This document shows positions 1 through 7,239 of a stretch of 64,000 nucleotides of DNA, piece after piece. The notes beneath the pieces were generated by a model, which saw only the letters and a list, made by a program, of their open reading frames with translations, made no database searches and was not told the origin of the DNA. How positions within the stretch are numbered: the first letter of the stretch is position 1; each line of letters opens with the position of its first letter. The position numbers were made by a program, and so were the translations under genes. The stretch lies in contig DASUGH010000043.1 in assembly GCA_036274155.1 (NCBI GenBank), positions 1 through 64,000 on the forward strand. Reading direction: 5' to 3'. Origin of the DNA: Gp6-AA40 sp036274155. GTDB taxonomy: Bacteria; Acidobacteriota; Vicinamibacteria; Vicinamibacterales; UBA2999.

Positions 1-193
1 GGAGGTACTGATACTCGGTGAGCGGCGAAGGCAGGTGCAGCGGCTGTGCCAGCCGGATAGCCGCGGGCAGCGCTTCGTCGATGAGCGTGCCGAGCGACGC
101 AGCCCCGACCGCGCGAAGCATCTCGTCGCGTTCATCAGTCGAAGGCCCGATGTGTCGTGATTGAAACAGATCGCCGGCGTCCAGCGGGGACAT
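1..193 (-). CDS. gcvP: Glycine dehydrogenase (P protein of glycine cleavage system), N-terminal fragment
   Basis: PLP-dependent decarboxylase subunit of the glycine cleavage system. Only the first 64 codons are in the window and the gene runs off the left edge. The visible N-terminus contains FQSRHIGPS, the motif that opens full-length single-chain GcvP proteins, followed by a leucine-rich stretch ending PLTEYQYL. The split GcvPA form normally lacks this RHIGP segment, so a one-chain P protein is likelier, but this cannot be confirmed here. The ATG at 193 lies two bases after the gcvH stop, which supports translational coupling in a gcvT-gcvH-gcvP operon. Confidence 0.88.
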   Translation of the reverse strand, partial: MSPLDAGDLFQSRHIGPSTDERDEMLRAVGAASLGTLIDEALPAAIRLAQPLHLPSPLTEYQYL

Positions 194-195
194 GC

Positions 196-570
196 TCAGC
201 CGACGAGGCTCTCGTACTGGGCACTATCGAGGAGCCCATCACTCGCCTGGGTTCCGGTCAGCCGAATCTTGATCATCCAGGCCTCGTACGGACTGCTGTT
301 GACCGTTTCGGGATGATCCTTCAACGTGCTGTTGACGGCGACGACTTCCCCCGCCGAGGGCGAGAAAAGCTCCGAGACGGCTTTTACCGACTCGACTGAT
401 CCGAACGCCTCGCCAGCTGCGAGCGAGCGGCCGACTTCGGGCAACTCGACGTAGACCACGTCGCCAAGCTGCTGCTGTGCGTAATCAGTGATCCCGATCT
501 CGCCGGTGGTCCCGGCAATCCGGATCCATTCGTGATCCTTCGTGTACTTCAAGTCTGCTGGATAGCTCAT
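196..570 (-). CDS. gcvH: Glycine cleavage system H protein
   Basis: Lipoyl carrier that shuttles the aminomethyl group between the P, T and L proteins. The product is 124 aa, a normal length for the family. It opens with KYTKDHEWIR and has the lipoylation motif GSVESVKAVSE with the target lysine at about residue 63. The C-terminal helix region has the usual NSSPYEAWMIKI pattern. It lies between gcvT (39-nt gap upstream) and gcvP (2-nt gap downstream), so the three are very probably one transcription unit. Confidence 0.97.
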   Translation of the reverse strand: MSYPADLKYTKDHEWIRIAGTTGEIGITDYAQQQLGDVVYVELPEVGRSLAAGEAFGSVESVKAVSELFSPSAGEVVAVNSTLKDHPETVNSSPYEAWMIKIRLTGTQASDGLLDSAQYESLVG

Positions 571-609
571 GACGCTGTGTGTGTGAAGTGCCGTCGCGGC
601 TGAAGATGG

Positions 610-1734
610 TCACCCGCCGGAACGCCGGTAGAACGGCAGTGGAACGACGCGCGCCCGCACGGCCCGGCCGCGGACGTCAATGGTCATCGCGGTACCCGGT
701 TCGCCTTCTGCACTGGGCACGTAGGCAAGGCCAATCGCTTTCTTGAGGAACGGTGTCTGTGTCCCGCTGGTCACGACGCCCAGATCGACGCCATCCGCAC
801 CAATCACTCTGTGGCCGTGACGAGCGATGCCGGGACCCAGCAGCTCGAACCCGACCAGTCGACGCGCCGGGCCGCGCTGTTTCTGCTGGAGCAGGCTCTC
901 GCGGCCGATGAACGCCGGCTTGTTCCAGCCGGCTATCCAGCCGAGACCGGCCTCGAGCAAAGTGGTCGATTCGTCGATGTCATTGCCGTAGAGGCGCATG
1001 GCGGCTTCGAGCCGGAGCGTGTCGCGAGCGCCGAGGCCACAGGGCAGCACGTCGGCGGAGCGTCCTGAGGCCATGATCGCCTGCCACACTTTGAGGGCCG
1101 CGGCTGGCGGGATGTAGATCTCGAACCCGTCCTCTCCCGTATAGCCGGTCCGGCTGATGAGCGCCCTCGCCGCGGCAATCTCTCCGTAGGTGAAGCCGTA
1201 GTGCTTCAAGTCGGCGAGCTCGACGGTACTGAGCGGTTGCAGCACTTCGAGCGCCGCCGGACCCTGCAACGCAATGAGCGCATACCGGCTGCTGGAATCC
1301 ACGACGGCGGCGTCGCCGACGGTCTTGGCATGCCCGGCGATCCATGCATAGTCCTTCGCCGTGTTCGTGGCATTGACGACGAGCAGGAAATGGCTCGACG
1401 CGAGCCTGTACACCAACACGTCGTCGACGAGCGTGCCGGCGTCGGTGAGCAGCGCAGAATACTGAGCCTGGCCGACGCGGATGGCACTGACGTCGTTGCA
1501 GGAGACGAGCTGGACGAGCGCCTGGGCGTCCTTTCCGGCAATCTCGATCTGTCCCATGTGACTGACATCGAAAACGCCGGCTCGCGTCCGCACCGCCATG
1601 TGTTCGGCGGCTATGCCGGAATATTCTCCGGGCATCTCCCAGCCGGCGTACGGAATCATCCGAGCCTTGAGGGCTCTGTGTGTGGCGTCGAGCGGAGTCT
1701 TTCGAAGCTGGTCGACTGCCGGGTCGGAGGACAT
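610..1734 (-). CDS. gcvT: Glycine cleavage system T protein (aminomethyltransferase)
   Basis: Tetrahydrofolate-dependent aminomethyltransferase that releases ammonia and forms 5,10-methylene-THF. Family landmarks are YAGWEMPGEY near the N-terminus, DVSHMGQ, GYTGEDGFEIY and CGLGARDTLRLEAAM, followed by a C-terminal barrel domain. The length of 374 aa from the ATG at 1734 fits the family. A GTG at 1758 would add eight residues. Neither start has a convincing Shine-Dalgarno sequence, so ATG is preferred. It is the first gene of the gcv operon, downstream of a roughly 370-nt non-coding leader with strong secondary structure. Confidence 0.96.
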   Translation of the reverse strand: MSSDPAVDQLRKTPLDATHRALKARMIPYAGWEMPGEYSGIAAEHMAVRTRAGVFDVSHMGQIEIAGKDAQALVQLVSCNDVSAIRVGQAQYSALLTDAGTLVDDVLVYRLASSHFLLVVNATNTAKDYAWIAGHAKTVGDAAVVDSSSRYALIALQGPAALEVLQPLSTVELADLKHYGFTYGEIAAARALISRTGYTGEDGFEIYIPPAAALKVWQAIMASGRSADVLPCGLGARDTLRLEAAMRLYGNDIDESTTLLEAGLGWIAGWNKPAFIGRESLLQQKQRGPARRLVGFELLGPGIARHGHRVIGADGVDLGVVTSGTQTPFLKKAIGLAYVPSAEGEPGTAMTIDVRGRAVRARVVPLPFYRRSGG

Positions 1735-1956
1735 GCCGAGGTGTGATGTATCGCGCACCGATGTGCACGCTGGCCGATGTTCGGTTCAGGGCAGAACGGT
1801 ACTATGCGAGCTATGCAGAATCAAGAATTGGTCTGAACAAAGGCGCATTCGGAGGCGACTTGTGGCGAAGCTCCGCAAGGAACCCGAGCTGGACGTGAGC
1901 GGTCCCGTTCACCCGCCGCGGGCGCGCATCTTGCGAGCAGCCTCTCTGCGCAACGT

Positions 1957-2028
1957 GAAGGGGCGCGTCCCGGCGGCCACCCGTGCCATACGACCTGGAC
2001 GCTGCACGCGCCCCTTCCCTTGGCGCGT
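1957..2028 (-). promoter_or_regulatory. gcvT leader with mutually exclusive hairpins
   Basis: The 370-nt gap between gcvT and the ABC ATPase gene has no convincing gene. Read on the minus strand it holds three segments: ACGCGCC (2028-2022), GGCGCGT (2012-2006) and ACGCGCC (1968-1962). The middle one can pair with either flank. Pairing with the downstream copy extends to a perfect 12-bp stem (arms 1957-1968 and 2006-2017, 37-nt loop). Competing stems upstream of gcvT suggest a leader switch. The glycine riboswitch core sequence was not recognisable, so any ligand is unknown. Confidence 0.4.
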
Positions 2029-2108
2029 TCCCGTCCATGCTCGTGCTGGTTGCTCAGCCGAGACACAATCGCAGCCCCCTTCGTAACTCGCCTCGAACGA
2101 GCCTCCTT

Positions 2109-2819
2109 TTACATTGCCACCCCAACTGGCTGAGACGGCTGGCGTGACTGCGACCCGGCGCGAAGCCGATCGAAGACGTCGGCCAGCACCTCTGGTGTCA
2201 GCGAGCCGGCCGGGGCCAGCTCGTGAGCTTTTACGAGCACCGAGCGGTGACGAAACAGCAGGAGGTAAAGGTCGCAGAGGCCGGCGAGGTCGTGCAGACG
2301 GTGGGAGGCCAGCACGACGCCGGCGCCGCGATCCCGTTTGCTCTCGAGCGTCGCGCTGAGCCATTTCGCCGCATCGGGATCCAGACCGTCCCACGGTTCG
2401 TCGAGAATCACCAGACCGAGCGGCTGGCGGCCGAGGACTGTTCGAAGTCCGAGCAGCTGGCGAGTGCCCCTCGACAGAGCCCGAAGCCGGCGGCGGTCGT
2501 CAGTCACGGCGTCGCCGTTCCCGAGACTGCCCCATGCAGCCGCTCGTACGAATCCAGGCAGTGTCGCTTCGCCCGCGAAGTAGGCCACGCCGGTTCGTGC
2601 CAGTGCGTCCCGCGGCAGCAACCCGTTGATACGCACTTCGCCACGCAGCGGCGTGATGCACCCCACCAGCGTCCTGAGCAAGGTTGTCTTGCCCGCGCCG
2701 TTTGCGCCCACCACGCCAAGGCACTGACCCGTCCCCACGTCGAAGGAGACGTCCTCGAAGACCAGCCGCCGTCCGTAGTGAGCGGCGAGAGCCCTGACCG
2801 ACAGCATCACCGCGCTCAT
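2109..2819 (-). CDS. ABC transporter ATP-binding protein
   Basis: Cytoplasmic ATPase of an ABC exporter-like system, 236 aa. It has Walker A GANGAGKTTL at about residue 35, a degenerate signature region around LSRGTRQLLGL, Walker B LVILDEPWDGLD and an H-loop ASHRL. The canonical LSGGQ reads LSRGT. The start ATG at 2819 overlaps the permease stop in an ATGA junction, so the two are coupled and probably form one transporter. The substrate cannot be told from sequence. The order activator, permease, ATPase suggests the upstream regulator belongs to the same unit. Confidence 0.88.
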   Translation of the reverse strand: MSAVMLSVRALAAHYGRRLVFEDVSFDVGTGQCLGVVGANGAGKTTLLRTLVGCITPLRGEVRINGLLPRDALARTGVAYFAGEATLPGFVRAAAWGSLGNGDAVTDDRRRLRALSRGTRQLLGLRTVLGRQPLGLVILDEPWDGLDPDAAKWLSATLESKRDRGAGVVLASHRLHDLAGLCDLYLLLFRHRSVLVKAHELAPAGSLTPEVLADVFDRLRAGSQSRQPSQPVGVAM

Positions 2820-3505
2820 TGGGCGGCTTCGAGCGGCAGCGGAGTGCGTGCGATCCAGAGAAGTGCACTCATCATCGAGGCAGCCGAAGCGAGCAGCGGC
2901 AGCGCCAGCACGGCAACATGCCCGACATCGCCTCCCACGAGGCGCACCGGGAACACAAGCGCCTCGACAGCGGCCGGCCAGCCAGTGGCAGTCAGGCTCT
3001 CGTTCGAACCGAAAGCCATGCCGCGGGGAGCGAGCGTGATTGTCATCACGCACAGCAGCATCCAGCCGATCGCTCCGGAAAATCGTGGCAGGGCAACTGT
3101 CGTTCCCCACGGGATCGTGGACGAGGCGACCAGTGCCGTGATCGAGCCGGGTGCGACGGCAGTCGTGGTGCCGGCGATCATCCGCTCGGTCGCTGCAACG
3201 ATCAGCCAGCTGACGAGTCCGGGCGCAGAAGACATCAGCCAGTGTGTCAGAGCGGTGCGCAGCCGGCCCACGCCTTCGGTGAGCAGCACGTCGTAGTACC
3301 CACGGCGGGCGTGTGCGGTAAAGCCGGTGGAGGTGGCAAAGACCTGCAGAACGAGAGTCGGAATGATCGCCGTCGGCGCGCGGTGCACGTCGACAGACAG
3401 CGACACGATGGCTGCCACGGTGACGAACACGAAGCTGTACACCATCAAGCTCGGAAGCGGCGGCACCACTCCGAAGAACTGCAGCGCTCGCACGAGGGCT
3501 CTCAT
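2816..3505 (-). CDS. Putative ABC-2-like membrane permease subunit
   Basis: A 229-aa hydrophobic protein with about five or six predicted membrane segments, for example residues 19-37, 110-130 and the strongly hydrophobic C-terminal third. I do not recognise the family from motifs. The role as membrane partner of the adjacent ABC ATPase is inferred from hydrophobicity and from four-base ATGA overlaps with the gene on each side (3502-3505 and 2816-2819). There is no signal peptide cleavage site. It could be a small exporter or a sensor-type ABC complex. Confidence 0.65.
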   Translation of the reverse strand: MRALVRALQFFGVVPPLPSLMVYSFVFVTVAAIVSLSVDVHRAPTAIIPTLVLQVFATSTGFTAHARRGYYDVLLTEGVGRLRTALTHWLMSSAPGLVSWLIVAATERMIAGTTTAVAPGSITALVASSTIPWGTTVALPRFSGAIGWMLLCVMTITLAPRGMAFGSNESLTATGWPAAVEALVFPVRLVGGDVGHVAVLALPLLASAASMMSALLWIARTPLPLEAAQ

Positions 3506-4950
3506 GGCGCGTTCCCTGAGTCGTCATCGGCGCTGCGGCCGGATGTCGACCACGCCGGCGTCGACGTCGGAGACATCGAGACATTGCGGTCGGCGTAGCG
3601 CAGATAGGCCTGCAGCGTGTGGTAGCTGATATCGAGCACACGGCATGCCTGACGCTTGTTGTGACCGCAGCGCTCGAACACGAGGCGCGCGTAGCGGCTT
3701 CCCCACGCCCGCATCGACGCGCCGGTCGTGAGTGCTGGCCCGATGACCGTCCCATAGTCGCCTCTGACGTGCGGCGGCAGATCGTCCAGCTCCACGCGGT
3801 CGCATCCGGTCAGTGCGACCGCTCGTTCCATGAGACGCTCCAGCTCGCGCACGTTGCCGGGCCAGGCATACAGCCGCAACGCGTCCTCGGCGGCGACTGA
3901 GAGTGTGAGCTCGCGCGTCCCCCGATGCCGGTTCAGGAAGTAACGTGCGAGCTCCGCGATGTCGTCGCGCCGCTGACGCAGCGGCGGCACGTGAATCTCG
4001 ACGCCGCTCAGGCGGTAGTAGAGATCGGCGCGAAACTGCGCGCGCGCCACCATCTCCGACAGTGGCCGGTTCGTCGCCACGACGATTCGAGTGTTGACTC
4101 TCCTGGATCCGACACCACCCACGCGTTCGACCGCCAGATCCTGGATCGCGCGCAGCAGCTTGGCTTGCGCTGAGAGCGAGAGATCCGAGACCTCGTCGAG
4201 GAACAAGGTGCCGCCATCGGCGTGCTCGAACTTGCCTCGACGGCCGCGGACCCCCGTCGCCGTTCGCTCTTCGATGCCGAAGAGCTCGGCTTCGAGCAGC
4301 GTTTCAACGACGGCTGCACAGTTCACGGCGACGAACGGTCCGTTGCGCCGCCGGCTGATGTCGTGGAGCTGACGGGCAACGAGCTCCTTGCCCGTGCCGC
4401 TCTCGCCCTCGACGAGGACGGTAAAGTCGGTGACCGCGACGCGTTCGACGCGGTCCCTCAGTGACTGCATCACCTGCGTCGACCCGACGAGCGGCGCCGT
4501 CTGCGGCACCGTGGCGGCGCGTGGTCTCGGACGGCTGCGCGCCGCTTCGAGCACCAGACCGCCCAGCTCCGCCGCCGCCGACAGCAGCGCCTGGTCGCGC
4601 TCGTCCAGGCAGCGATCCGGACCGGTCGAGGCTTCGAGTACAGCCTGGACGCGGGGATCACTGCTCGGCACGCCGAGCACGATCGAATCCGGCGTTCGAG
4701 TGGGCGTGACGAGCCTGGCCTGATAGCGGGGCGGGATCTCGCGCAGGCGGACGGTGCGCACGGCAAGCGCCCGCTGCAGCTCGCGCTCGAAGATGCCGGG
4801 AAGGTCGGGCTCGCCGCCTTCTCGTGAGAGGCCGGCACCGAGCGCCGCCAGCACCTGCCGCAGCTCGTGGCCGACTCCCCATCCGGATCCGGACTCGCCG
4901 CGCGCAGGAGCCGCAGCGGCAGCGTTCAAGCGATCGTTTGCGGCAGACAT
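3502..4950 (-). CDS. Sigma54-type AAA+ transcriptional activator with atypical GAFTGA loop
   Basis: A 482-aa protein with an N-terminal region of about 170 residues that may be GAF-like, an AAA+ core (Walker A GESGTGKELVA, Walker B GGTLFLDEV, arginine-rich sensor segment RQRRDDIAEL) and a C-terminal Fis-type helix-turn-helix (GHNKRQACRVLDISYHTLQ). The L1 loop that contacts sigma54, normally GAFTGA after ELFGxE, reads RTATGV. This may weaken or change sigma54 coupling. Start chosen at ATG 4950, which has GAGAGG about six bases upstream. A longer frame back to 4983 begins with TTG. It overlaps the permease gene by four bases. Confidence 0.85.
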   Translation of the reverse strand: MSAANDRLNAAAAAPARGESGSGWGVGHELRQVLAALGAGLSREGGEPDLPGIFERELQRALAVRTVRLREIPPRYQARLVTPTRTPDSIVLGVPSSDPRVQAVLEASTGPDRCLDERDQALLSAAAELGGLVLEAARSRPRPRAATVPQTAPLVGSTQVMQSLRDRVERVAVTDFTVLVEGESGTGKELVARQLHDISRRRNGPFVAVNCAAVVETLLEAELFGIEERTATGVRGRRGKFEHADGGTLFLDEVSDLSLSAQAKLLRAIQDLAVERVGGVGSRRVNTRIVVATNRPLSEMVARAQFRADLYYRLSGVEIHVPPLRQRRDDIAELARYFLNRHRGTRELTLSVAAEDALRLYAWPGNVRELERLMERAVALTGCDRVELDDLPPHVRGDYGTVIGPALTTGASMRAWGSRYARLVFERCGHNKRQACRVLDISYHTLQAYLRYADRNVSMSPTSTPAWSTSGRSADDDSGNAP

Positions 4951-5064
4951 CGTGCCTCTCTGATGACCAAAGTGCGCAACCAAGGGAAATGCCAGGCTGA
5001 ACCGTTCGCGCTGTTCACGTAAACTCGCCGGTTTTCGTCGACATGCGGGGAGATTGGGCCGACT

Positions 5065-5436
5065 TCATGGGTAGGGCATGCCCGGGTCCGCTGGCGACGC
5101 GTCGACGGGCGCGGGCATCGAATACCCGTACGCACTCGTGTCAACGTCCTGGTCGAAGAGGAGCGCGCCGCGATAGCGCACGAGATCGGCCCGGAGCTCG
5201 GACACGTAGGCACGCACCACACGGCCACGAACGAGCACCCTGCCGCTTCGAGTCATGAGATGGATGTCGACCCGCGAGCCCGGGGCCAGCCGTACCGTTC
5301 CTTCCACCAGGACGCCCATCGCCGAGATGTCAGAGACGGCCAACTCCGCTCCGGCGCGGGTCCGCGTGCGCGCCAGCGGGTCCTCGGCCTCGGGTCTGCG
5401 CCGCTCGTGGTGGCGACGTTCTGTCTGCACGACCAT
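5065..5436 (-). CDS. PilZ-domain protein, probable cyclic-di-GMP effector
   Basis: A 123-aa cytosolic protein made of one PilZ-like domain. It has an N-terminal arginine-rich stretch (RRHHERRRPEAEDPLAR), then VSDISAMGVLVEG, matching the PilZ D/NxSxxG binding pattern, and hydrophobic strands ending YRGALLFDQD. The ATG at 5436 follows GGGAGAA at good spacing. It lies between a pseudopilin gene and an AAA+ activator on the same strand, which fits a surface or pilus control role, although this is inference. The RxxxR element is present but offset by the Arg-rich tail. Confidence 0.75.
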   Translation of the reverse strand: MVVQTERRHHERRRPEAEDPLARTRTRAGAELAVSDISAMGVLVEGTVRLAPGSRVDIHLMTRSGRVLVRGRVVRAYVSELRADLVRYRGALLFDQDVDTSAYGYSMPAPVDASPADPGMPYP

Positions 5437-5489
5437 TTCAACGTTCTCCCTTCGCTCCGGTCGTTCGACGTCGCGACCGCGGCGCTCTG

Positions 5490-6095
5490 CTATAGCAACT
5501 CCATCCAGCCGCGGGAGCGATCGTCGAACTGTAGAACACGAACACGGCCGGTGACCCCGAACACGCGCACGGCGAACCTGGAGCCGTCACGACCGAGGAT
5601 TTGAACGGTCCCGGACGTCGACGTGCCATCCGGCGTGAATGACAGGATGTCCGTGCCTCCGAGTTGCACCGCTGAATCTCCCGAATCTGCCGGCGCGTCG
5701 ATCCTCACGCCGGGAAACAGCTGATCGAGACGCGTGGACGCCTGCATCTGGCGATCGAGGCCGCTCTCGATGTCGCGCATGCGCACGCCGTTTCGATTGC
5801 CGTCGAGCACGAGGGTCAGCGTCACTCCGAGCGCATCGCGCTGAAATCGAAGGGCCACTGCCGCCGCACGTCCCACAGCCTGCGTTCGCGCCGCGATCAT
5901 CTGTCCCGCCAGGTATCGCGCGGCAGCTCGGGCTCGCGCTCTCTCGATGCCCACGGTGAGCTGCGGCACCGCCGTGGCGACGATGACGGCGATCAAGCCG
6001 GCGACGAACATCACCTCGACGAGCGTGTACCCGCCGGCGCAGGCGAGTGACGGCGTGCGGCCCGCGATCGCGGCCGGGCGCTCGCGGACCGTCAC
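5490..6095 (-). CDS. Type II secretion/type IV pilus-like pseudopilin (GspH-like)
   Basis: A 201-aa prepilin-like protein. The class III leader ends AGG and is followed by YTLVEVMFVAGLIAVIV, the typical prepilin peptidase site (G then aromatic TLVE) and a membrane helix of about 20 residues. The remainder is a globular domain with QMIAARTQAV, as in GspH/FimT minor pseudopilins. The start is inferred as GTG at 6095, two bases after the comEA stop, because upstream sequence in frame overlaps comEA. It may join a competence pseudopilus or type II secretion tip. No other pilin genes are in the window. Confidence 0.8.
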   Translation of the reverse strand: MTVRERPAAIAGRTPSLACAGGYTLVEVMFVAGLIAVIVATAVPQLTVGIERARARAAARYLAGQMIAARTQAVGRAAAVALRFQRDALGVTLTLVLDGNRNGVRMRDIESGLDRQMQASTRLDQLFPGVRIDAPADSGDSAVQLGGTDILSFTPDGTSTSGTVQILGRDGSRFAVRVFGVTGRVRVLQFDDRSRGWMELL

Positions 6096-6097
6096 GG

Positions 6098-6430
6098 CTA
6101 GTCCTGCGCGGCCCGCTCTGTCCGCGGCGCCGAGACAGTAATGAGTGGTTTGAGCTTGAGGAAATTCTTTTCGCCGATGCCGCGCACGTTCATCAGATCC
6201 TCGATCTTCTTGAACCCGCCGCTCTTCTGCCGGTACTCGATGATCCGCTCGGCCGTCGCCTTGCCGATGCCGGGCAGCGCCTCGAGCTGCGCGGCGGTCG
6301 CCGTATTCAGGTTGACGACAGTTCCAGCGGCGGCTGCGGTGGAAGGCATGCGGGCACCTCGCTCCTGTGCCGAGGGGAAGGCTGCAGCAAGCGCCGCGAT
6401 CAGGACAACGAGGGACAGTGCTCGAAGCAT
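6098..6430 (-). CDS. comEA: ComEA-type helix-hairpin-helix DNA-binding protein
   Basis: A 110-aa exported protein: signal peptide MLRALSLVVLIAALAAAF followed by a spacer and a double helix-hairpin-helix (VNLNTATAAQLEALPGIGKATAERI and IEDLMNVRGIGEKNFLKLKP). This is the ComEA arrangement, known to bind incoming DNA in natural transformation. The ATG at 6430 follows AGGAG about eight bases upstream. It is directly followed by a pseudopilin gene, consistent with a DNA-uptake link. Small HhH proteins of unknown role share this form, so the competence function is inferred. Confidence 0.85.
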   Translation of the reverse strand: MLRALSLVVLIAALAAAFPSAQERGARMPSTAAAAGTVVNLNTATAAQLEALPGIGKATAERIIEYRQKSGGFKKIEDLMNVRGIGEKNFLKLKPLITVSAPRTERAAQD

Positions 6431-7239
6431 GGGTATTCTCCTGTCCGCACCGGGCAGGCGCAGCCTCGCAGCCACGCGGAATATGCGGAAGCGAACGGGA
6501 CATGAGACGCGCGACAGCTGCCTGGTTCCCGGCGCGCGATGGCGCCACGGCGGGCCCGCGTGAGCGCGGGTCGGGTGCGCGTTTAACGTGTTGTGGACCC
6601 GCCGTGACGCCGAAGCGCATCGCAAGCGCGTGGCCTGCGAAACGGCGCCGCGAGCGTTCGCCTAAGTGGCCGCGCACGCAGGCGCTTGTCGCTGCTTCGC
6701 GATCGCGGCCTTCACGGGCGCGAGTCCGACTGTTCACCGCGGTTGACAGCGGCGATCTGCGCGATGCGAAATCGCGCGCGCACAACGTGTCGTCTGAGAC
6801 TACGCAGGTGGAAACAGGAGTTGCACACTCGCGCCTCGAATGGCGAGTTACAACCGCTCTTTTAGGTTATCTCCCCCTTGTACGTAGACCCGTGACGGAA
6901 TCACGACACCACCCTTCGACGCACGTCGAGGCCTCGTCGCTTCCCATGTGATTCGCGTTTCCGCGCTGCGTGAGCCCACTCGATCGTCCTTCAAAATGAG
7001 CGTCGTCGCTCGTTCTTCGACGAAGTGGCGTTCCGTTTGCACGAGTGCCGGCGGCTCAATCGCCACCCCTTCATCCCCCTTCGTCGGAATCGTGTCGGAC
7101 GACCGATCAATCTCGGAGTGTCTGGCGGCGGTCTTCCTGCGGGCGTGAGCCTTTCGAGCAAACGAATCGCGTGTGCGTAACGGCACCCGTGTCGGTGTCG
7201 TCGCCTGGGCGATCCATTTCCAAAAAGTAGGACGTAGGA
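6431..7239. other. Long apparently non-coding gap
   Basis: About 810 bases between divergent comEA and the beta-helix protein gene. Open frames here (for example minus 6848-7246) have no recognisable domain, poor starts and no neighbour support, so I did not call genes. A TTGACA hexamer sits at 6743-6748 without a good -10 element at standard spacing. The stretch 6855-6920 is locally less GC-rich and carries the palindrome TACGTA. The gap probably holds the regulatory regions of both flanking genes. Confidence 0.5.

Noticed and set aside
1760..2108. Glycine riboswitch upstream of gcvT
   Set aside because: The conserved glycine aptamer cores were not found; only a stem switch of unknown type is seen.
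6809..6827. Sigma54 -24/-12 promoter (TGG...TTGCA) before the beta-helix protein gene
   Set aside because: GG to GC spacing is off by one base from the required distance.
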